A stretch of DNA of 64,000 nucleotides from positions 515,001 through 579,000 of the forward strand of contig JAIGNY010002143.1 of NCBI GenBank assembly GCA_020152595.1. The letters are read 5' to 3'. Shown here piece after piece: positions 12,500 through 24,705 of the stretch. The stretch is from Chiridota heheva. Lineage: Eukaryota > Echinodermata > Holothuroidea > Apodida > Chiridotidae. Within the stretch, counting starts at the first letter, position 1. Every line of letters starts with the position of its first letter. The notes under the pieces are model-generated. The model was not told where the DNA came from, made no database searches, and saw nothing but the letters and a program-made list of their open reading frames with translations. The position numbers and the translations under genes are program-made.

Positions 12500-14440
12500 T
12501 GACAAATTGATCTGCTTTCTAATGAGCGGAGCATTTATTTATATTCTACCCAAGCTGCCAAGTAGTGACTCTACCCAAGAACCAAGCATGACGATATAAA
12601 GGGTCTATAACATTGTAAAAGCAAAGAGGCTTCCCGTGAGCTCTCCTCCTCCTAATCGTTGTCAAGAAGAGATTGGGATTGAGCATTTATAATGTTTAGG
12701 GCCAAATATTTCTTAAAATATCATAGGACATTTAATAAGAGTATCCCAAATTCTTGAAACGAACTGCTGTGACAGTAATTGACGTAAATTCAAATAGGGA
12801 TGCTTTATATTAGTTTATAAAAATAAAAAAATCATCTTTATGACCAATACATTTTGAGTGTGTACCAATCTGGAAGAGAGTTCTCGTACACCCTACTTCT
12901 ACCTTTCCTGGATTAGATCGTGAGGGGAAAGCATGCAGATATTTCCGTCCTACATCAATGCACATTTAACATTGCAGCGCCTTCATATTTTCTTGGCCTT
13001 AATTTGAGTTTTATTTTTGAAATAATACTCAATAAATAATAATACTATAACTAGTGTCGCGTTCATGTCCGGGATTAACACACACACTAGTTCACAACTA
13101 TGTATCATGTTTGCACAGTATTCGCGCAACTAGTACTCGTACTCGAAAAACATGGCGGATTGAGACTTTAGTTGTGGACACGGCACTGATATTTGGAGTG
13201 ACCTTGAATCGCACGATTTTTCATTTTTGAAACATGCTGGAGGTAAGGGCGCTAAGTTCTAATGCAATATTATTAAAAATAAGGGTCGCATACGGTTGTT
13301 ATATTTTGGGGAATTATTTTGAACTCCGAAACAATACCTATTTCAGAGCTGGAAAGTTTATTAACGATAAAATTGACAATTTCTAGCTTCATAAAAAATA
13401 ATTCAAACTCATTTCGAGGCACGTTGAGTGTTCGTTTTGAAACCCAATGAGGCAAAATAAACCAAAATTGCTGATTGTTGTTGTGTTGGTTTTCTAATCA
13501 TTGGAAACAATGCATCTCTTAAGAGTACCAAAAACTACATTATTTCTGATACCATCCCTCCCTCTTATCCTTACCCCTCATGGGTACAGCGTATTTAAAG
13601 CTTCCTTCAATGTCATTTCCTGTTTCAATTGATAAATTGTTGGATACATCATATGTTTCGTTCCTCGAGCTAGATGTTTTCCTTATAAGGATTTCATCAC
13701 GTGACTCTAACTTAACTGGGAGCCATTTTGCAGGGTAGAGCTTACGCGTTGCGTATTTCACGCGTCTGATCTTCACGCAGCTCAGCCACATCACAAGTAA
13801 AACAAACAGACTCGATCTAAAAATGCGCTAGCACTCGCTGGTGATGAAAACATGCGTTTGGCATGTAAAACACGTGCTGGTCATATAAACACGCGCTGGT
13901 TAAAATGAACTGGCCAGATGAATTATTTTTTTAATATAAAATGTTATTTTATGGAGAGAAAAAATACCCTCCATTTACTTCAAGTAATCTTAATCAGTGG
14001 ATTATAAACACGTCTAATAGATAGACTGTGCAAACAACTGCACAGCAAGAGTCCGGCATACTACTTACAAAAGTAATGTTATATAACAACATGCAAATGT
14101 ATGTAGTGTACAGCAGACGATAGCCTTCACTACAAAATGGCGATGTGAGTCATGCAGTCATGTGACCTCATGACTTCAGCAAAACATCCTTATAAGAAAT
14201 CATCAGACTAGGATCAGACTAGGATGATATCACTGACGATATTTCTTCAACTTAAGGACGTAAGTAGGCCTATATTTCGTTTGTGGAATATGTAATTGTT
14301 ATTCGTTGTACGGTATATTAGCTGGTCGGAAGTAAGTGACGTAAGGCAGAATTTTTTTAAGAGGTATGGGGTAACAACAATACGGTTTTCTAATCAATTT
14401 AATGTACAATTTTTGAAGCGTTTGTGCACGCACATGCTCT
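12500..14440. other. Unassigned, apart from one candidate exon
   Basis: Contains only the weak minus-strand frame at 13540-13794 and an ACACGTGCTGGT / ACACGCGCTGGT short repeat near 13830-13900. Confidence 0.5.
13540..13794 (-). CDS. Candidate exon or small gene, unrecognised
   Basis: An 84-codon frame from ATG at 13794 to TAG at 13542, mixed and unbiased in composition (WLSCVKIRRVKYATRKLYPA, then AKWLPVKLESRDEILIRK). A GGGTAAGG inside, near 13577, could be a splice donor, which would make this a first exon. No known domain, no neighbour, no upstream promoter I can point to. May be chance. Confidence 0.2.
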   Translation of the reverse strand: MMWLSCVKIRRVKYATRKLYPAKWLPVKLESRDEILIRKTSSSRNETYDVSNNLSIETGNDIEGSFKYAVPMRGKDKREGWYQK

Positions 14441-16389
14441 GTGGAGCCTCGACCATTATAACTCCTCTTGCGCCACTACCCCACACTGCACCAATTGCGA
14501 CGGGACTCACCCAGCCAACCATCCCTCCTCAAAAAACTGAAAACCCTAAATCCCAGCACCACTTACCCGGAGGCCAAGAAGCAATTTCTCGCTTCCCTCC
14601 ACACCAAACCTTCATACTCGAGCACATTCTCCTCAAGCACGCGGCCCACCCCCAACACAGCTAAAACTGACTCACATGCCCAAACCGACCTAACAAGCCC
14701 TCCTACAAGCAACACATCATCAACCTGAAACAGAAATGCAACAGCTCCTTCAACATTCTCCGCCTCCTCTCCAACACCACTTGGGGTGCGGACCCCCACG
14801 CTCTCCTCAAAATCTTCAAGCTCACCCTTCGCGCCAAACTCGACTACGGCAATATTGTCCCATGTGCCACTCACAACTTTGATCTCAACCACATCAACAC
14901 CATTCAAAATAAAGCCCTCAGGCTTTGCCTGGGTGCCAACAGGACCTCCCCCATCACCAGCCTTCACATCGAATCCATCGACCCCCCTCCCCCTCCTTTT
15001 CTTCCTACTAAGGTATAGAAACTTAGCCTTTCGTACGATTTTAGAGCCCTAACCAACACCCAAAACCCTGTCTACAACCACATTAGATATCCCAATTTGT
15101 CCATCCTCTTTGATAGGACTAAAATCCTATCCCCTCCCTTCGGCTTACACATCAAACCCGACATCCATCATCTCGGTATCAATCCCGCCCCTCTTGGCAC
15201 CTTCTCCTGGCCTACTTTTCCTCCCTGGGCCACCCCCTCCCTTCCATCCACCTGGACCTCTCCACTAAACACAAAACACAAACCCACCCTAACCTCTTCA
15301 TCAACCTCCACCAAATCAAAGACCAACTCTCCAACTACACCTTCATCTATACTGCTGGCTTCAAGGAAGGCGACAAGACAGCTGCTGTTGCCGTCATTCA
15401 AGACATCACCCTCAGTAGCAGGCTTCCCAACTACTCGTTCATCTTTTCGGCCGAGGCAAATGCCATCCTGCTCGCCCTGAACTATATTGAGTACTCCCCG
15501 CTCAGCCACTTTTCCATCTTCTCAGACTCCAAGTCTGTCCTTACCTCTTTACGCAACATTAAGCATGTTAAATGGGATAGCCCCACCTTCTCCTCCGTAA
15601 CCCCCTTCTTCCTCTTCAGGAAAAGTATTCTTTTCTTCTGGATACCCAGCCATGTTGGCATCCCCGGCAATGACAGAGCTGATTCAGTCGCTAAGCTTGC
15701 CCTCAACCTACCCCCTATCCCCTTTCTGACATCACAGCGCTGATTGTTTCCCTTGTTCGTGACCGCTGGCAAAGCTCATGGGACTTCCAAATTGATAACA
15801 AACTCCACAACATCCAGCCCACCATTCCGACCAAACCCACCATCCACAATCCCTCCCGTATAGACAACGTTCACATTATCCGCCTTAGAATAGGTCACAC
15901 CCAACTCACTCACTCCCACCTCTTTACTGCCCCACCCCTCTGCAACAATTGGCATTGCCCCTCACAGTCCACCGCGTCCTCCTTGCCTGTCCCCTGTACA
16001 ACTTCTACAGAGCTTCCCTCACAACTCCATAGCCAGGCTCTTCCAGAACAACCCCCTTTAATCTCCTTCCTTCATCATGCCTCCCTCTACATTCATATTT
16101 AGTCCTTCTCTCCATAACCCCCTCCCCTCCCCGCCTTCCCCTCCCCGCCTTCTCCTCTACCTACTTTTATCCTGTTTGTATACCCCTGCACTTCCTCTTT
16201 CGATTCCAGCCTCCTGCATGTTCTGGCTCTTAGCCCCCGTGCTTCTTTCAGATTCCTTCTATTTTATTTTCTTCCTACCTCTAAAATGATCTAACCTCAT
16301 AGGCACAATTTGACCCTCGCTGTCGTGGTGCCACCCTCATAGACTAACACCAAACTAACATCACCACCACCACAACAACAACAACAAAA
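14440..16389 (+). mobile_element. Decayed jockey-like non-LTR retrotransposon, 3' half
   Basis: Cytosine-rich sequence unlike its AT-rich surroundings. In order: a Pro/Ser/Thr-rich part at 14470-14700; an RT C-terminal (thumb) segment at 14704-15015 with YKQHIINLKQKCNSSFNILR and ALRLCLGANRTSPITSLHIE; a linker; RNase H at 15342-15743; and a Cys/His tail near 15880-16000 (ACPLYNFYRASL). It ends in a (CAC)(CAA)n tail at about 16350-16387. The RT palm and endonuclease are absent, so the copy is truncated or internally deleted. Stops and frameshifts (about 15017 and 15720) show it is dead. Confidence 0.85.
15342..15743 (+). pseudogene. RNase H domain of the LINE, first catalytic Asp lost
   Basis: 133 codons are open without a start codon. 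Usual non-LTR RNase H motifs are visible: YTAGFK where YTDGSK is normal, FSAEANAILLAL with the Glu, FSDSKSVL with the Asp, and the end motif SHVGIPGNDRADSVAKLA. The first catalytic Asp is Ala and the following Ser is Phe. The frame ends at TGA, but homology continues in another frame (VRDRWQSSWDFQIDN), which marks a frameshift near 15720. Confidence 0.82.
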
Positions 16390-17809
16390 TCAAAGACGTC
16401 CAGAGTACGTAAAGAACTTATAAATGTTGACTTTCAATTTAAAAAAACATAATTACTAAATAGTATTATTAATTTACTTTGCAGTTGCTTTGCATTTGTC
16501 TGCCTGGTTTTGATTATAGTATGTGTACCCAATAACAAATATCAAAAACAAAATGTGTCATATCGATCACGCTAAATAATTTGCTTCGCACATGTCTGTC
16601 TGGTTTTAGTTATAGCATGCAATCAATTGAAAAGGTTTCGCAAGAATTGTTTAAATGTATGATTATATACGAGGGCATGTTCAGTAATATCTTCCTAAAT
16701 GAACACATCGTGTTCCAGGCTCAAGCCCACCGATTACAAATGGGCTCGTGTGACTGAACGGAACCCGAATGACCCAAAAGTAACAAAAAGCAAACAGAAT
16801 CTTTCTGAAAGCAATTGTGAAAAAAATTATGAAAGCAAATTTAGGACCAAATATTGGGACCGCATTAAAACCGAGGTTTTAATTCTCAAGGGACATAAGG
16901 ACTAGCGCACCCACTAGCGCCTTCACATTGAGAAGGGAGTTCCCCCTCCCTCCCCCCCCCCCCCTCCCCACTTCTTCGTTTAAGATTATGGCTCTGCTGT
17001 CTCCTAACTTCATAAAGGAGAATTACACATATATCTCGATTATTGTATACTCCGTCGTTAAATGGAGGTCCCTCCCCTTGGAAATCTGGAAAATACTGGC
17101 GCCACACCTGGTGTTTTAGGGAGGTTTTAGTTGAACTTAATCCTTGTTGGAAAAGCTTTAATTCTGGACGCTTCCCAACCTGCAAGCACGTAAGTTCTTA
17201 CACTGTACCAGTATCATAATTCGTTTGAGACTGGAGAGGGGGAGGGGTCTGCCCACTTTTAGTAAATAAATAATTAAAAAGTAAATACTTTCAGAAAAAC
17301 ACCTAAATACTTAGACAGGGTTCTTAGATAAAATATTAAAATTCGTTGGGTTGGGGCCCGAGGTACGGGCCCGTAGCCAGCTTTATATTTTACAAATGAA
17401 ATGATTGGGGGGCATCTGTTAACCGCACAGTTTGCTGTGAGCCTGGAACCGAGATGGTACCGTGCTAATGACTACGCTGCATTCAAGCAAACATCGTTGA
17501 ACTTGAATCTGTAGGAAAATTCCGGGAACCTTATGCTTTTTTAACGAATACGGGTTGCTCTTGCCTACGAATACCTATAGGGCCTGTATAAATTTCAAGA
17601 CAGCTATCACAGGGCGAAGCCAGGTTAAAATGTCAGGGGGCCAAGCCAAACGAAACTACTGAGGGATAATGTGACAGCGTGTTTTATGAGTAATTTTGTA
17701 GTGATTAATGGAACATATTGGGACAAGGGTACACTTATAACAGCATAAGTGGCAAGTAGAGAGAAAAGTACTCCCTGGAAGAATTTCACCTTCTTTGTTA
17801 AATGTTTTC
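16390..17809. other. Unassigned
   Basis: Between the LINE and the AT-rich repeat. A poly-C run at 16956 and short frames only. TTTGCATTTGTCTGCCTGGTTTTGAT at 16494 and a similar block at 16585 suggest a small local duplication. Confidence 0.45.
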
Positions 17810-18270
17810 TTTCAATTGGGAAAATTGGGAAATTGTTATCAAAATATTGACGGAAAATTTGGTAAAATCATTGGAAATTTTGGCAATATTTGGCAACATT
17901 CCCCACTAATTGATGAAAATTGACAGACAATCCATAAAAAATTGCCCCCAAAAATGAAGGAAATTTTCCAAAAATTGAAGATAGATGCACTAGAATTAAG
18001 GACTTGGCCTAAATTTGAAAGAATTTTCCCAAACATTGGAGGAAATTTTCCGAAAATTGAAGAAATATTGTCCTAAAATGAAGGATATTTTTCGAAAATT
18101 GAAGGTAATTGCACGAGAATTATGGAAATTTTCTAAAGATTCAAAGAGATTTCCTAAACAGCGAAGGGAATTTCCCACAAATTGAAGAAAAATATCCTCA
18201 AAATGAAGGAAAATTTCCAAAACTGCTGCACGAGAATGATGGAAATTGTCCAAATTCCCAAACATTGATC
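17810..18270 (+). repeat. Irregular AT-rich tandem repeat (GAAGGAAATTTTCC type)
   Basis: Loose ~36-40-base units combining CCAAAAATTGAAG with GGAAATTTTCC, drifting through the region. The same kind of sequence returns at 40660-40870. Frames in both directions (Phe/Asn-rich) are artefacts. It is followed by a 14-base G run at 18281. Confidence 0.75.
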
Positions 18271-18753
18271 AGCAATATTATTTGGGGGGGGGGGGGGCCC
18301 AATCACCTTCGTGACCAGTCGTCCACCGTTTTGGGTGGAGAATTAAGGCCCTTGTCATAGCTAAAACCTGAGTTGGGCAGATGGAGAGGGCGATTTGTGT
18401 TAAATATAGCAGAACCCCTATAATATCGACCTCATCTGTTATCCGTAAGTAGTGCAATAAGACGTGTGAAATCATTTAAGGCCTAAGCACTTTTTTTCTG
18501 ATTTCGTTTATTACAAAAGTTACTTTTTTTTTCTCCGATTTCATTCATGTTTATAGCAGGTTTCATTCCACTCATCTGCTAATCCTTGTAATGAAAAAGA
18601 CAATAATTTAATTCGTATGACAGATTGATTCAGCTTTCTTTTCAGTGTTTTTTTTCACAAACTGACAAAGACGCGCATGCAAACAGCTGAACCAGGGTCA
18701 AAATTTTCGGGGGATATGGGGACTAGCGCCCCCGCAATGAGGTGAGAGAATAA

Positions 18754-18827
18754 AGGATTAGTTCAGTAGTCAAGTAATGAAAGAGGACTTTAAAAGGAAC
18801 AAAATGGTGAAGAAAGCATGGTTTGGG
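18754..18827 (+). mobile_element. MITE family A, single end only
   Basis: TAAAGGATTAGTTCAGTAGT, CAAGTAATGAAAGAGGACTT then AAAAGGAACAAAATGGTGAA is a family A terminus lacking a partner end. It has lost the CATCTTATAT block by deletion. Confidence 0.7.
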
Positions 18828-19139
18828 GTTCGTTTAACAACGGAGTCAAAAACTGTGGACTTTTCCTTTTGCGAAGTTGAGGGACAACAGGGTCGGGCGG
18901 ACTGGCACATTAAAATCTGCCGGTCCGGGTGAAGTGACCAGGGGCGTAACTTGACTTCGAGCTAGGAGGAGGGGGAGGAAAAGACAAATTTGCATTTGCC
19001 CGACTTTTTTTTAAACGATATACAATCACACAGTATAGAACAGTTGGGCATAAACCCACCCCTTCCTCTACCAGTGGCATCGTCAGATATTTTGGTTTGC
19101 GTAACACCTGTGCCCGCTTAAAGGCACCTGCATGCGAAG

Positions 19140-19700
19140 TCTAGGGGCGAAGCCCCGGACGCTCCACAGATTTTTTGTTTTTGATGCTCCAAAATGGATA
19201 GAAATCAACAAATGCTTGATTTTGATTGACTACAAGAAGACAATTTCAAACTCTAATGTTAAAATCTAACTCAGATAAGCATTTGAGTTACCATTTCAAA
19301 ACATGCAGAGGGAGAAATTTGTGGAGTTCATTGGCGAAGCCTTGGACTGTTGGAAGGGGTCCAGTTTCGGGGCGAAGCCCAAGAAGCTGTGAAGATTTCT
19401 TGATTTTGATGCCCAAAATATTTTAAAATCAACACAAAGTTCCAAAATGTAAGTGATGAAAATAGGACAATTTCGAATTATAATGTTAAAATCTACTGCA
19501 TTCGGGTTACAATTTCTCAACAGGCAGAGGAGAAATTTCCCCTAAATTTGAGAAAATTTGGACAAAACTTTAGGTTTCATAAGCGAAGTCTTGGTAGGGG
19601 TCTAGGGGCGAAGTCCCTGAAGCTTCGAAGATTTATTGGCTTTTGATTTCCGGAAAATGGTTTAAAATCAACACAAAGTTCCAACATGTCGTTGGTAACT
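19140..19700 (+). repeat. ~230-bp tandem repeat with GGGGCGAAGCCC motif
   Basis: GGGGCGAAGCCCC-like motifs at about 19144, 19370 and 19604 head units that share TTGATGCCCAAAATATTTTA, AATCAACACAAAGTTCCAA and ATAATGTTAAAATCTACTGC. About 2.5 units. A single unit of the same family lies at 26295-26520. Confidence 0.82.
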
Positions 19701-21091
19701 TGTTTCCAGCAACAACATGATGAAGTTTCCTTGAACCATTTTAAGGACCCCTTATGACTACCTTTTGAAAATATGGGAATGCTTCAAGAACGTTGGCTTT
19801 ATTGTGAATTTTCAGTCTTCAGTAATTTCTTCAATCACATCTCTCTCATCTATTTTGTTCTGGTATTTTCAATTAATCTTTCTGGCACATTATTAGCAAC
19901 TTTCTTCTTAGCATAACAATAACAAGATGGGCTAAGAAGGGTTTTAGTCACCCCATAAAAATGCCAAATTAACCACCACAACTAAAAAAGTATAGAAGAA
20001 AAAAAAAGATGCACAGAGTTAGTAAAAAACTTTTTAATGTTGACTTTGAAATAGTTAACAAAATTGTCCTTCCTTGAAGGACATTTTATTTGTAGAGAAT
20101 CTCACAAAGTTCACTATTTTTTCATCATTTTCTATTTCTTAATATTAATAATACATCGATTTATATATATAGCCCTTCTGCAAAAGGCCTCATAGCGCTA
20201 AACTTCTTTGTACCTTTATCCGTTTATCATCATAATTGGTCACGAAGCTTTCCCTTGAAATAGTATACAAAGCAGTTGAAATTACCTTTTTTTCTTAATA
20301 ACTTTATTAACAGCTGCATGAATTATGTAGATGCAGGAAGTGGCACTCCGCACACAACTCCCATAGTACGACCACTAAATTTAAGGATACGTTCAACTTT
20401 TCTGAATATAAAATTCTTAATTCAATGTTAATTTTTCATTCTTAAATATATATGAACCGGTAAAGCCAACATTAGCTATAATAATCTTAAATCCACTAAA
20501 ACACATGAAGACAGCCAACAAAATTTTCAAAATAAGTCAAGATTTTGCCATTTTTGAAGATTTGTTTTGCAATTATGCAAATTTGTATTACTCTTGTGAT
20601 GTATGAACAAGACAAAGCCTCTATTTTCTTATGTAAATCCATTGTTTTTAACCCTCTGCTATTTCTATTTGAAAAAGGAAAGACGATCTTAATAAAGAGA
20701 ATTTGACCTTTAACATATCTCCAACCAAGGTCATCTTTAAAACAAATTGTTCGTTTGATGTAACACACTTAGAGACAACAAAACAAAAATGGGTTTTTCC
20801 ACTTTTCTTTTTATCAATTTGTTGGCCAATTGAAAACAATTTGTTGGCTAAATTCAAGCTTTTCATACCTAAATTTGCATACACTAAAGCGCTATCATTT
20901 CAGATGAAACTAGAATTTCAGCACTCGGTAGTGTACATACCCCTGTCAATTCCAACATGCCTAAGATATTTTTGAGTTCATTCCCCATACCCAATACAAC
21001 TTAAGCTCGACCAAATTTCATCTACTTTGTTTTCACCTTTGGAATTTTGTCTTCTTCGTTCACATGTTGAAGAGAGTTAATAAAAGAAGCC

Positions 21092-21169
21092 ATGGTGTTT
21101 TTCAACCAGAGCGGTAGGCTGTACCGAAGAAGACACAAGAAAAAGACATGTAAATTAATGGCTGACTAA
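21092..21169 (+). CDS. Candidate 25-residue basic micropeptide at a strong splice donor
   Basis: AAGCCATGGTG is a good start context. The short frame begins MVFFNQSGRLYRRRHKKKTC and ends TAA one base before a near-perfect donor (CTAAG|GTAAGTATC at 21170-21171). No other frame is open through this stretch, so if it is an exon, the stop is close to its end. An acceptor-like tract (TTTTTTTTCTGTCTCC...AAAAATAG) lies at 21708-21747. It could be a non-coding exon instead. Confidence 0.22.
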   Translation: MVFFNQSGRLYRRRHKKKTCKLMAD

Positions 21170-21385
21170 GGTAAGTATCCATCTATTTATTGTATTAAAG
21201 CTTGTATATCAGGTTTTTAAATCCGTTGTGCTATCCTTTCATGACAGCGCCAAAAATCTTATTGAAAGTTATGTTACAGTTAAATAATGGCAAACATTTT
21301 ATGCAAATTTAATTGTATTTTATGGTAAAGAATATTTCCAAACTAACATCAAATGGGAAAAAGCTTAGTTAAAAAGTTAGATCCC

Positions 21386-21636
21386 ATCAAGCTTATAGGG
21401 CTTATAGAGCCAATGCTTATACCCGGTTTCCATGGTGCTAAGCGGATGAGAGTTCTTGACTCCCATGGATGGGGCACCAATTTATCGCAGGTGTAATTCC
21501 CCAGTTGAAACTGGTACTCATCTCACAGCTGAGTGAACTGGAGTAATTGGGATAAAGTGTCATGCTCAAGGACACAGCGCAAAACCCTGTCTGAGATTCA
21601 ATCCCTGTACCTTTTGGGTATGTGACAGACGCCATT
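21386..21636 (-). mobile_element. tRNA-derived SINE family 1, copy 2
   Basis: On the minus strand, GGTACAGGGATTGAATCTCA resembles an internal B box (GGTTCGAATCC type), followed by GTGTCCTTGAGCATGACACT and then the family body to the CGGTTTCCATGGTGCTAAGC end near 21420. A 145-codon minus-strand frame that crosses it is chance. Confidence 0.75.
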
Positions 21637-23321
21637 TTTACTGGAGTAATGCAATCACTGAAAAACAACTCAATAATATCACAATATTTTATTCCACAAA
21701 CCAGGTATTTTTTTTCTGTCTCCAAATTTGTTTTCTCAAAAATAGATTTGGAAGAAACGACTTCTAATGAGGAAGAAAGAAGCGGAAACTGCTTTGTCAT
21801 CATAGCATCAGGAGCCAAGAGGAACCAGAACACTATCACTGGTACAATGTAGATGACACAATGTACATGGTACAAAGCATTTTGAAAAGTATCTGTGTAT
21901 TTACTCCAAACAGAAATATAGCAGAAAACATGCTCTATTGTTAGATGCAGTTTCTAATTTGTACACTGCTGGATGATTTTATTGTTAGAAGATGGATCAT
22001 ATTTTCCTCCTCAGACTCCTTAAAAAAATTATGCACTCTATAAGATTCCTATATGTTTTTGTGAATCCTTGCTTTGTGGTCTTTTATGGGTGTTTCTGGT
22101 TTACCATCAAAACTGGTTTCCAACTTGAAATGCTGGACATTGATTTTGTTGAACTTCTGATCAAATTTTAGTCTTATTAGCTGAGACTATTAAATCGATT
22201 GAATTGATTTAATATTGTGTTTTTATTCATTTTGTTCATAAATACCATCACATAAGAATGGTATTGTAGATCTGGAAAATGATCAATATTTATCACTATC
22301 AAAATGCATACACCTCTAGTATTTAAACTTTAAAATATGTTTTGTCAGTTACATTGATATTTTGGATATATGTAAGTTAAGTAATTCAAAGTATTCAAAC
22401 CCATTTTGGGAAGAAATACAAATATCCATAGCAATTTGTGATATGAAATGATTGTGTAAGCATATGAACACAAGACAGAACACAAGATGTTGGTATTTCA
22501 TTTTCATCATTTTGCACAGTGGAGGAGATAATTCGGTGAGCAGGTGATAGGACCAAATTGAAATACAGCTTTATTATTACCACTTCAAAAACCTGATCCA
22601 CTTCAAGATATGTGGACAGTGTAGAGGTAACATCGGGCATACCTCTCTCGTTTCTTTTGTAAATGCTTTGTTTTTAATTCATGTACATTTTGTTTGAAAA
22701 AGATTAGTCGATAATGATAATGAGTTTAGGATTTTTTTTAGGAACTCAGCCAAACCTAGAATCAACAACTATAACTTAATAAGAGATAAAAGAGAAGAAT
22801 TATGTTTTGTGTTGCAATCAAAAATAAGTTGTCTCATATTGTTTTTTTTGGCTCCAGAAGATAGTATGGAATCATCACATTCTTTCTTTTATTTGCGACA
22901 TGGCTGGAAGATTTAGCTTGGATGACATACATTTTAGTGTGATGTTAATTTATGGTCAAAGATTTAAAAAATAGGTTTATAATTGTTAAATATTTGTTAG
23001 TTGCATAATGCATTGTGTAAAGGGTTCTTATGATTGTGATTTGTGAAAGAGAAGTTTCAATCAGACAGATACGTGGGCTTAACCACCACATAATCACCTA
23101 TTTCATATTTGACTTTTGAAAGCAAAGTCAGCCACTGTAAATGTTAATAATTTCATGAAATGTCTACTTGCTGTGTTTAAGAAAAGTTGCATTCACAAAT
23201 GCAGAATTTAACCTTATGCTTATTAGGTTTATTGCTTAAGTTCTTTCTCAGATTTATTTTTTACTTTATACAGCATATATCTTTTGTCATAATGAGCAAT
23301 CTGTAATCATTAAACATTGAT

Positions 23322-23899
23322 TAAAGGAATTTTTCTATGGATTTTCATTTTTTTCATATATGATAGAGAAAAACGTGTAGAAACAAAGTGGTGAAAAAAT
23401 TATGTTAATATCTTATTTTGTTTAGAAGTTACGAAATTTTAAATATTTTTGAATTTGGACAAAAGTGACTGATTGGCAAAATCTGTGATGTCATAGAGAC
23501 AATTTCAACAAAACGTCTTTTGTATTTCTTTTCAAATGTTTTAGATTTTTTCGCATTGAAAATGTGATGTACACCAAGAAAAACCAAAATGTTTTCTTGT
23601 AAATTATATATTCCACCCATCTCTATAATGAACCAAAAAAGCTGTTCGATAATGTAACAAAAGTGTGATCAAATTTATAAGAGATACATAAGAACTGTAT
23701 TGGATTTGCCTTGGTGACATCACCAAGCTGAAGGACATATACTCCACGAGGGGTTGCTAAGAACATTTTGTTACTCTTTAAATTGTTATAACTTCTAAAC
23801 GGAATAAGATGTTAACATCTTATTTTTTTGACCACTTTGTTTCTATAAATGTTCTGTATCATATATGAAAAAATGAAAATCCATGGGAATATTCCTTTA
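23322..23899. mobile_element. MITE family B with ~115-bp inverted repeats
   Basis: Left TAAAGGAATTTTTCTATGGA, TTTTCATTTTTTTCATATAT, GATAGAGAAAAACGTGTAGA, AACAAAGTGGTGAAAAAATT. The inverse of the right end reads TAAAGGAATATTCCCATGGA, TTTTCATTTTTTCATATATG, and so on through the GTTTAGAAGTTA block. The centre carries no recognised gene. Its right edge abuts a family A copy. Confidence 0.85.
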
Positions 23900-24425
23900 T
23901 CGGATTAATTCAGTGGTCAAGAAAGTCATTCTTATATGAAAGAGGACTTTAATAGAAACAAAATGGTGAAGAAATTATTTGAACCTAATTCGTTTAAGGA
24001 GATATTCAAGTTTAAAGTTCTTCTTATCTGTATAGAAATGACTGGTGTTATAAGTCTACTTTGAAAGGTTGGTTTCCTAATCCTCACTTTCTTAACAGTT
24101 ATTGTTAATGTATTTTAAAGAAAATTTATTTAACTTTTGTACTGTTTGAATTGTTGTTATAGGCGGTAAATTATAAAAACCTGTTTTTCTCATTTTCTGA
24201 CATATCCCATGGTTTTTAAGTCACAAAATCGAAGGGAAAATTTGATATAATACATAAAGAATTTGAGGAAACTGACATCACAACTAGTCTGATTTCAGCC
24301 GTTTCTACACAAATGATACAGAACTTGAAACTTAATTCTCTCCTTAATCGAATACGATATTTGGATACTTTATTTACCATTTTGTGTCTTTTGAAGTCCT
24401 CGTTCATACTAGATTAACTTGTTCC
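23900..24425. mobile_element. MITE family A, copy 5
   Basis: Left GGATTAATTCAGTGGTCAAG, AAAGTCATTCTTATATGAAA, GAGGACTTTAATAGAAAC. Right end inverse at 24375-24425 (ACCATTTTGTGTCTTTTGAA, GTCCTCGTTCATACTAGATT). Inner blocks as in the other copies. It directly follows the family B element. Confidence 0.78.
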
Positions 24426-24705
24426 ACCAATATTTTGTTCAATAGGAGACTTCTTTTGATCCCAATACCATTCATGCTACAGCTTAAATGTGTAGAAAGG
24501 TGTGAGTGAGGGTTCAAAGCAATCAACCATGAAAAAATATGTGGGGGTATAAAATCAGAAAATGGAAGGGAATTCTGGGGTTAAAAGACACCCACCCCCA
24601 AAGAAACAAAAAGTAAATTACCCTTTACGTTGGCTCAATTTTCCCTCTTGATGATTTTCATTGTCAAGGTTTAAAAAGTAGCTTAAAGGATATTCTTAAT
24701 GCTTT

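Larger units (their letters stand above)
19705..23321. other. Mostly unassigned, apart from the SINE and a weak exon candidate
   Basis: AT-rich. TATATAGCCCTTCTGCAAAAG then GGCCTCATAGCGCTAAA near 20166-20205 resembles an inverted LINE 3' end of the GCGCTATATAAA type, but too little is left to call it. Confidence 0.45.

Noticed and set aside
14563-14967. 134-codon minus-strand Gly/Val/Glu-rich frame
   Set aside because: Antisense shadow of the C-rich LINE on the + strand.
15097-15480. 127-codon Pro/Ser/Thr frame
   Set aside because: A wrong frame of the LINE; RNase H homology lies in another frame.
18938-19100. hAT element with GGGGCGTAAC left end
   Set aside because: The left end resembles the hAT ends, but the CCAGTGGCATCG near 19070 is in the same orientation rather than inverted, and no target duplication was found.
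21438-21875. 145-codon minus-strand frame with a hydrophobic N-terminus
   Set aside because: Half of it is a SINE. The N-terminal hydrophobic part has no family match, and no promoter or splice evidence was seen.
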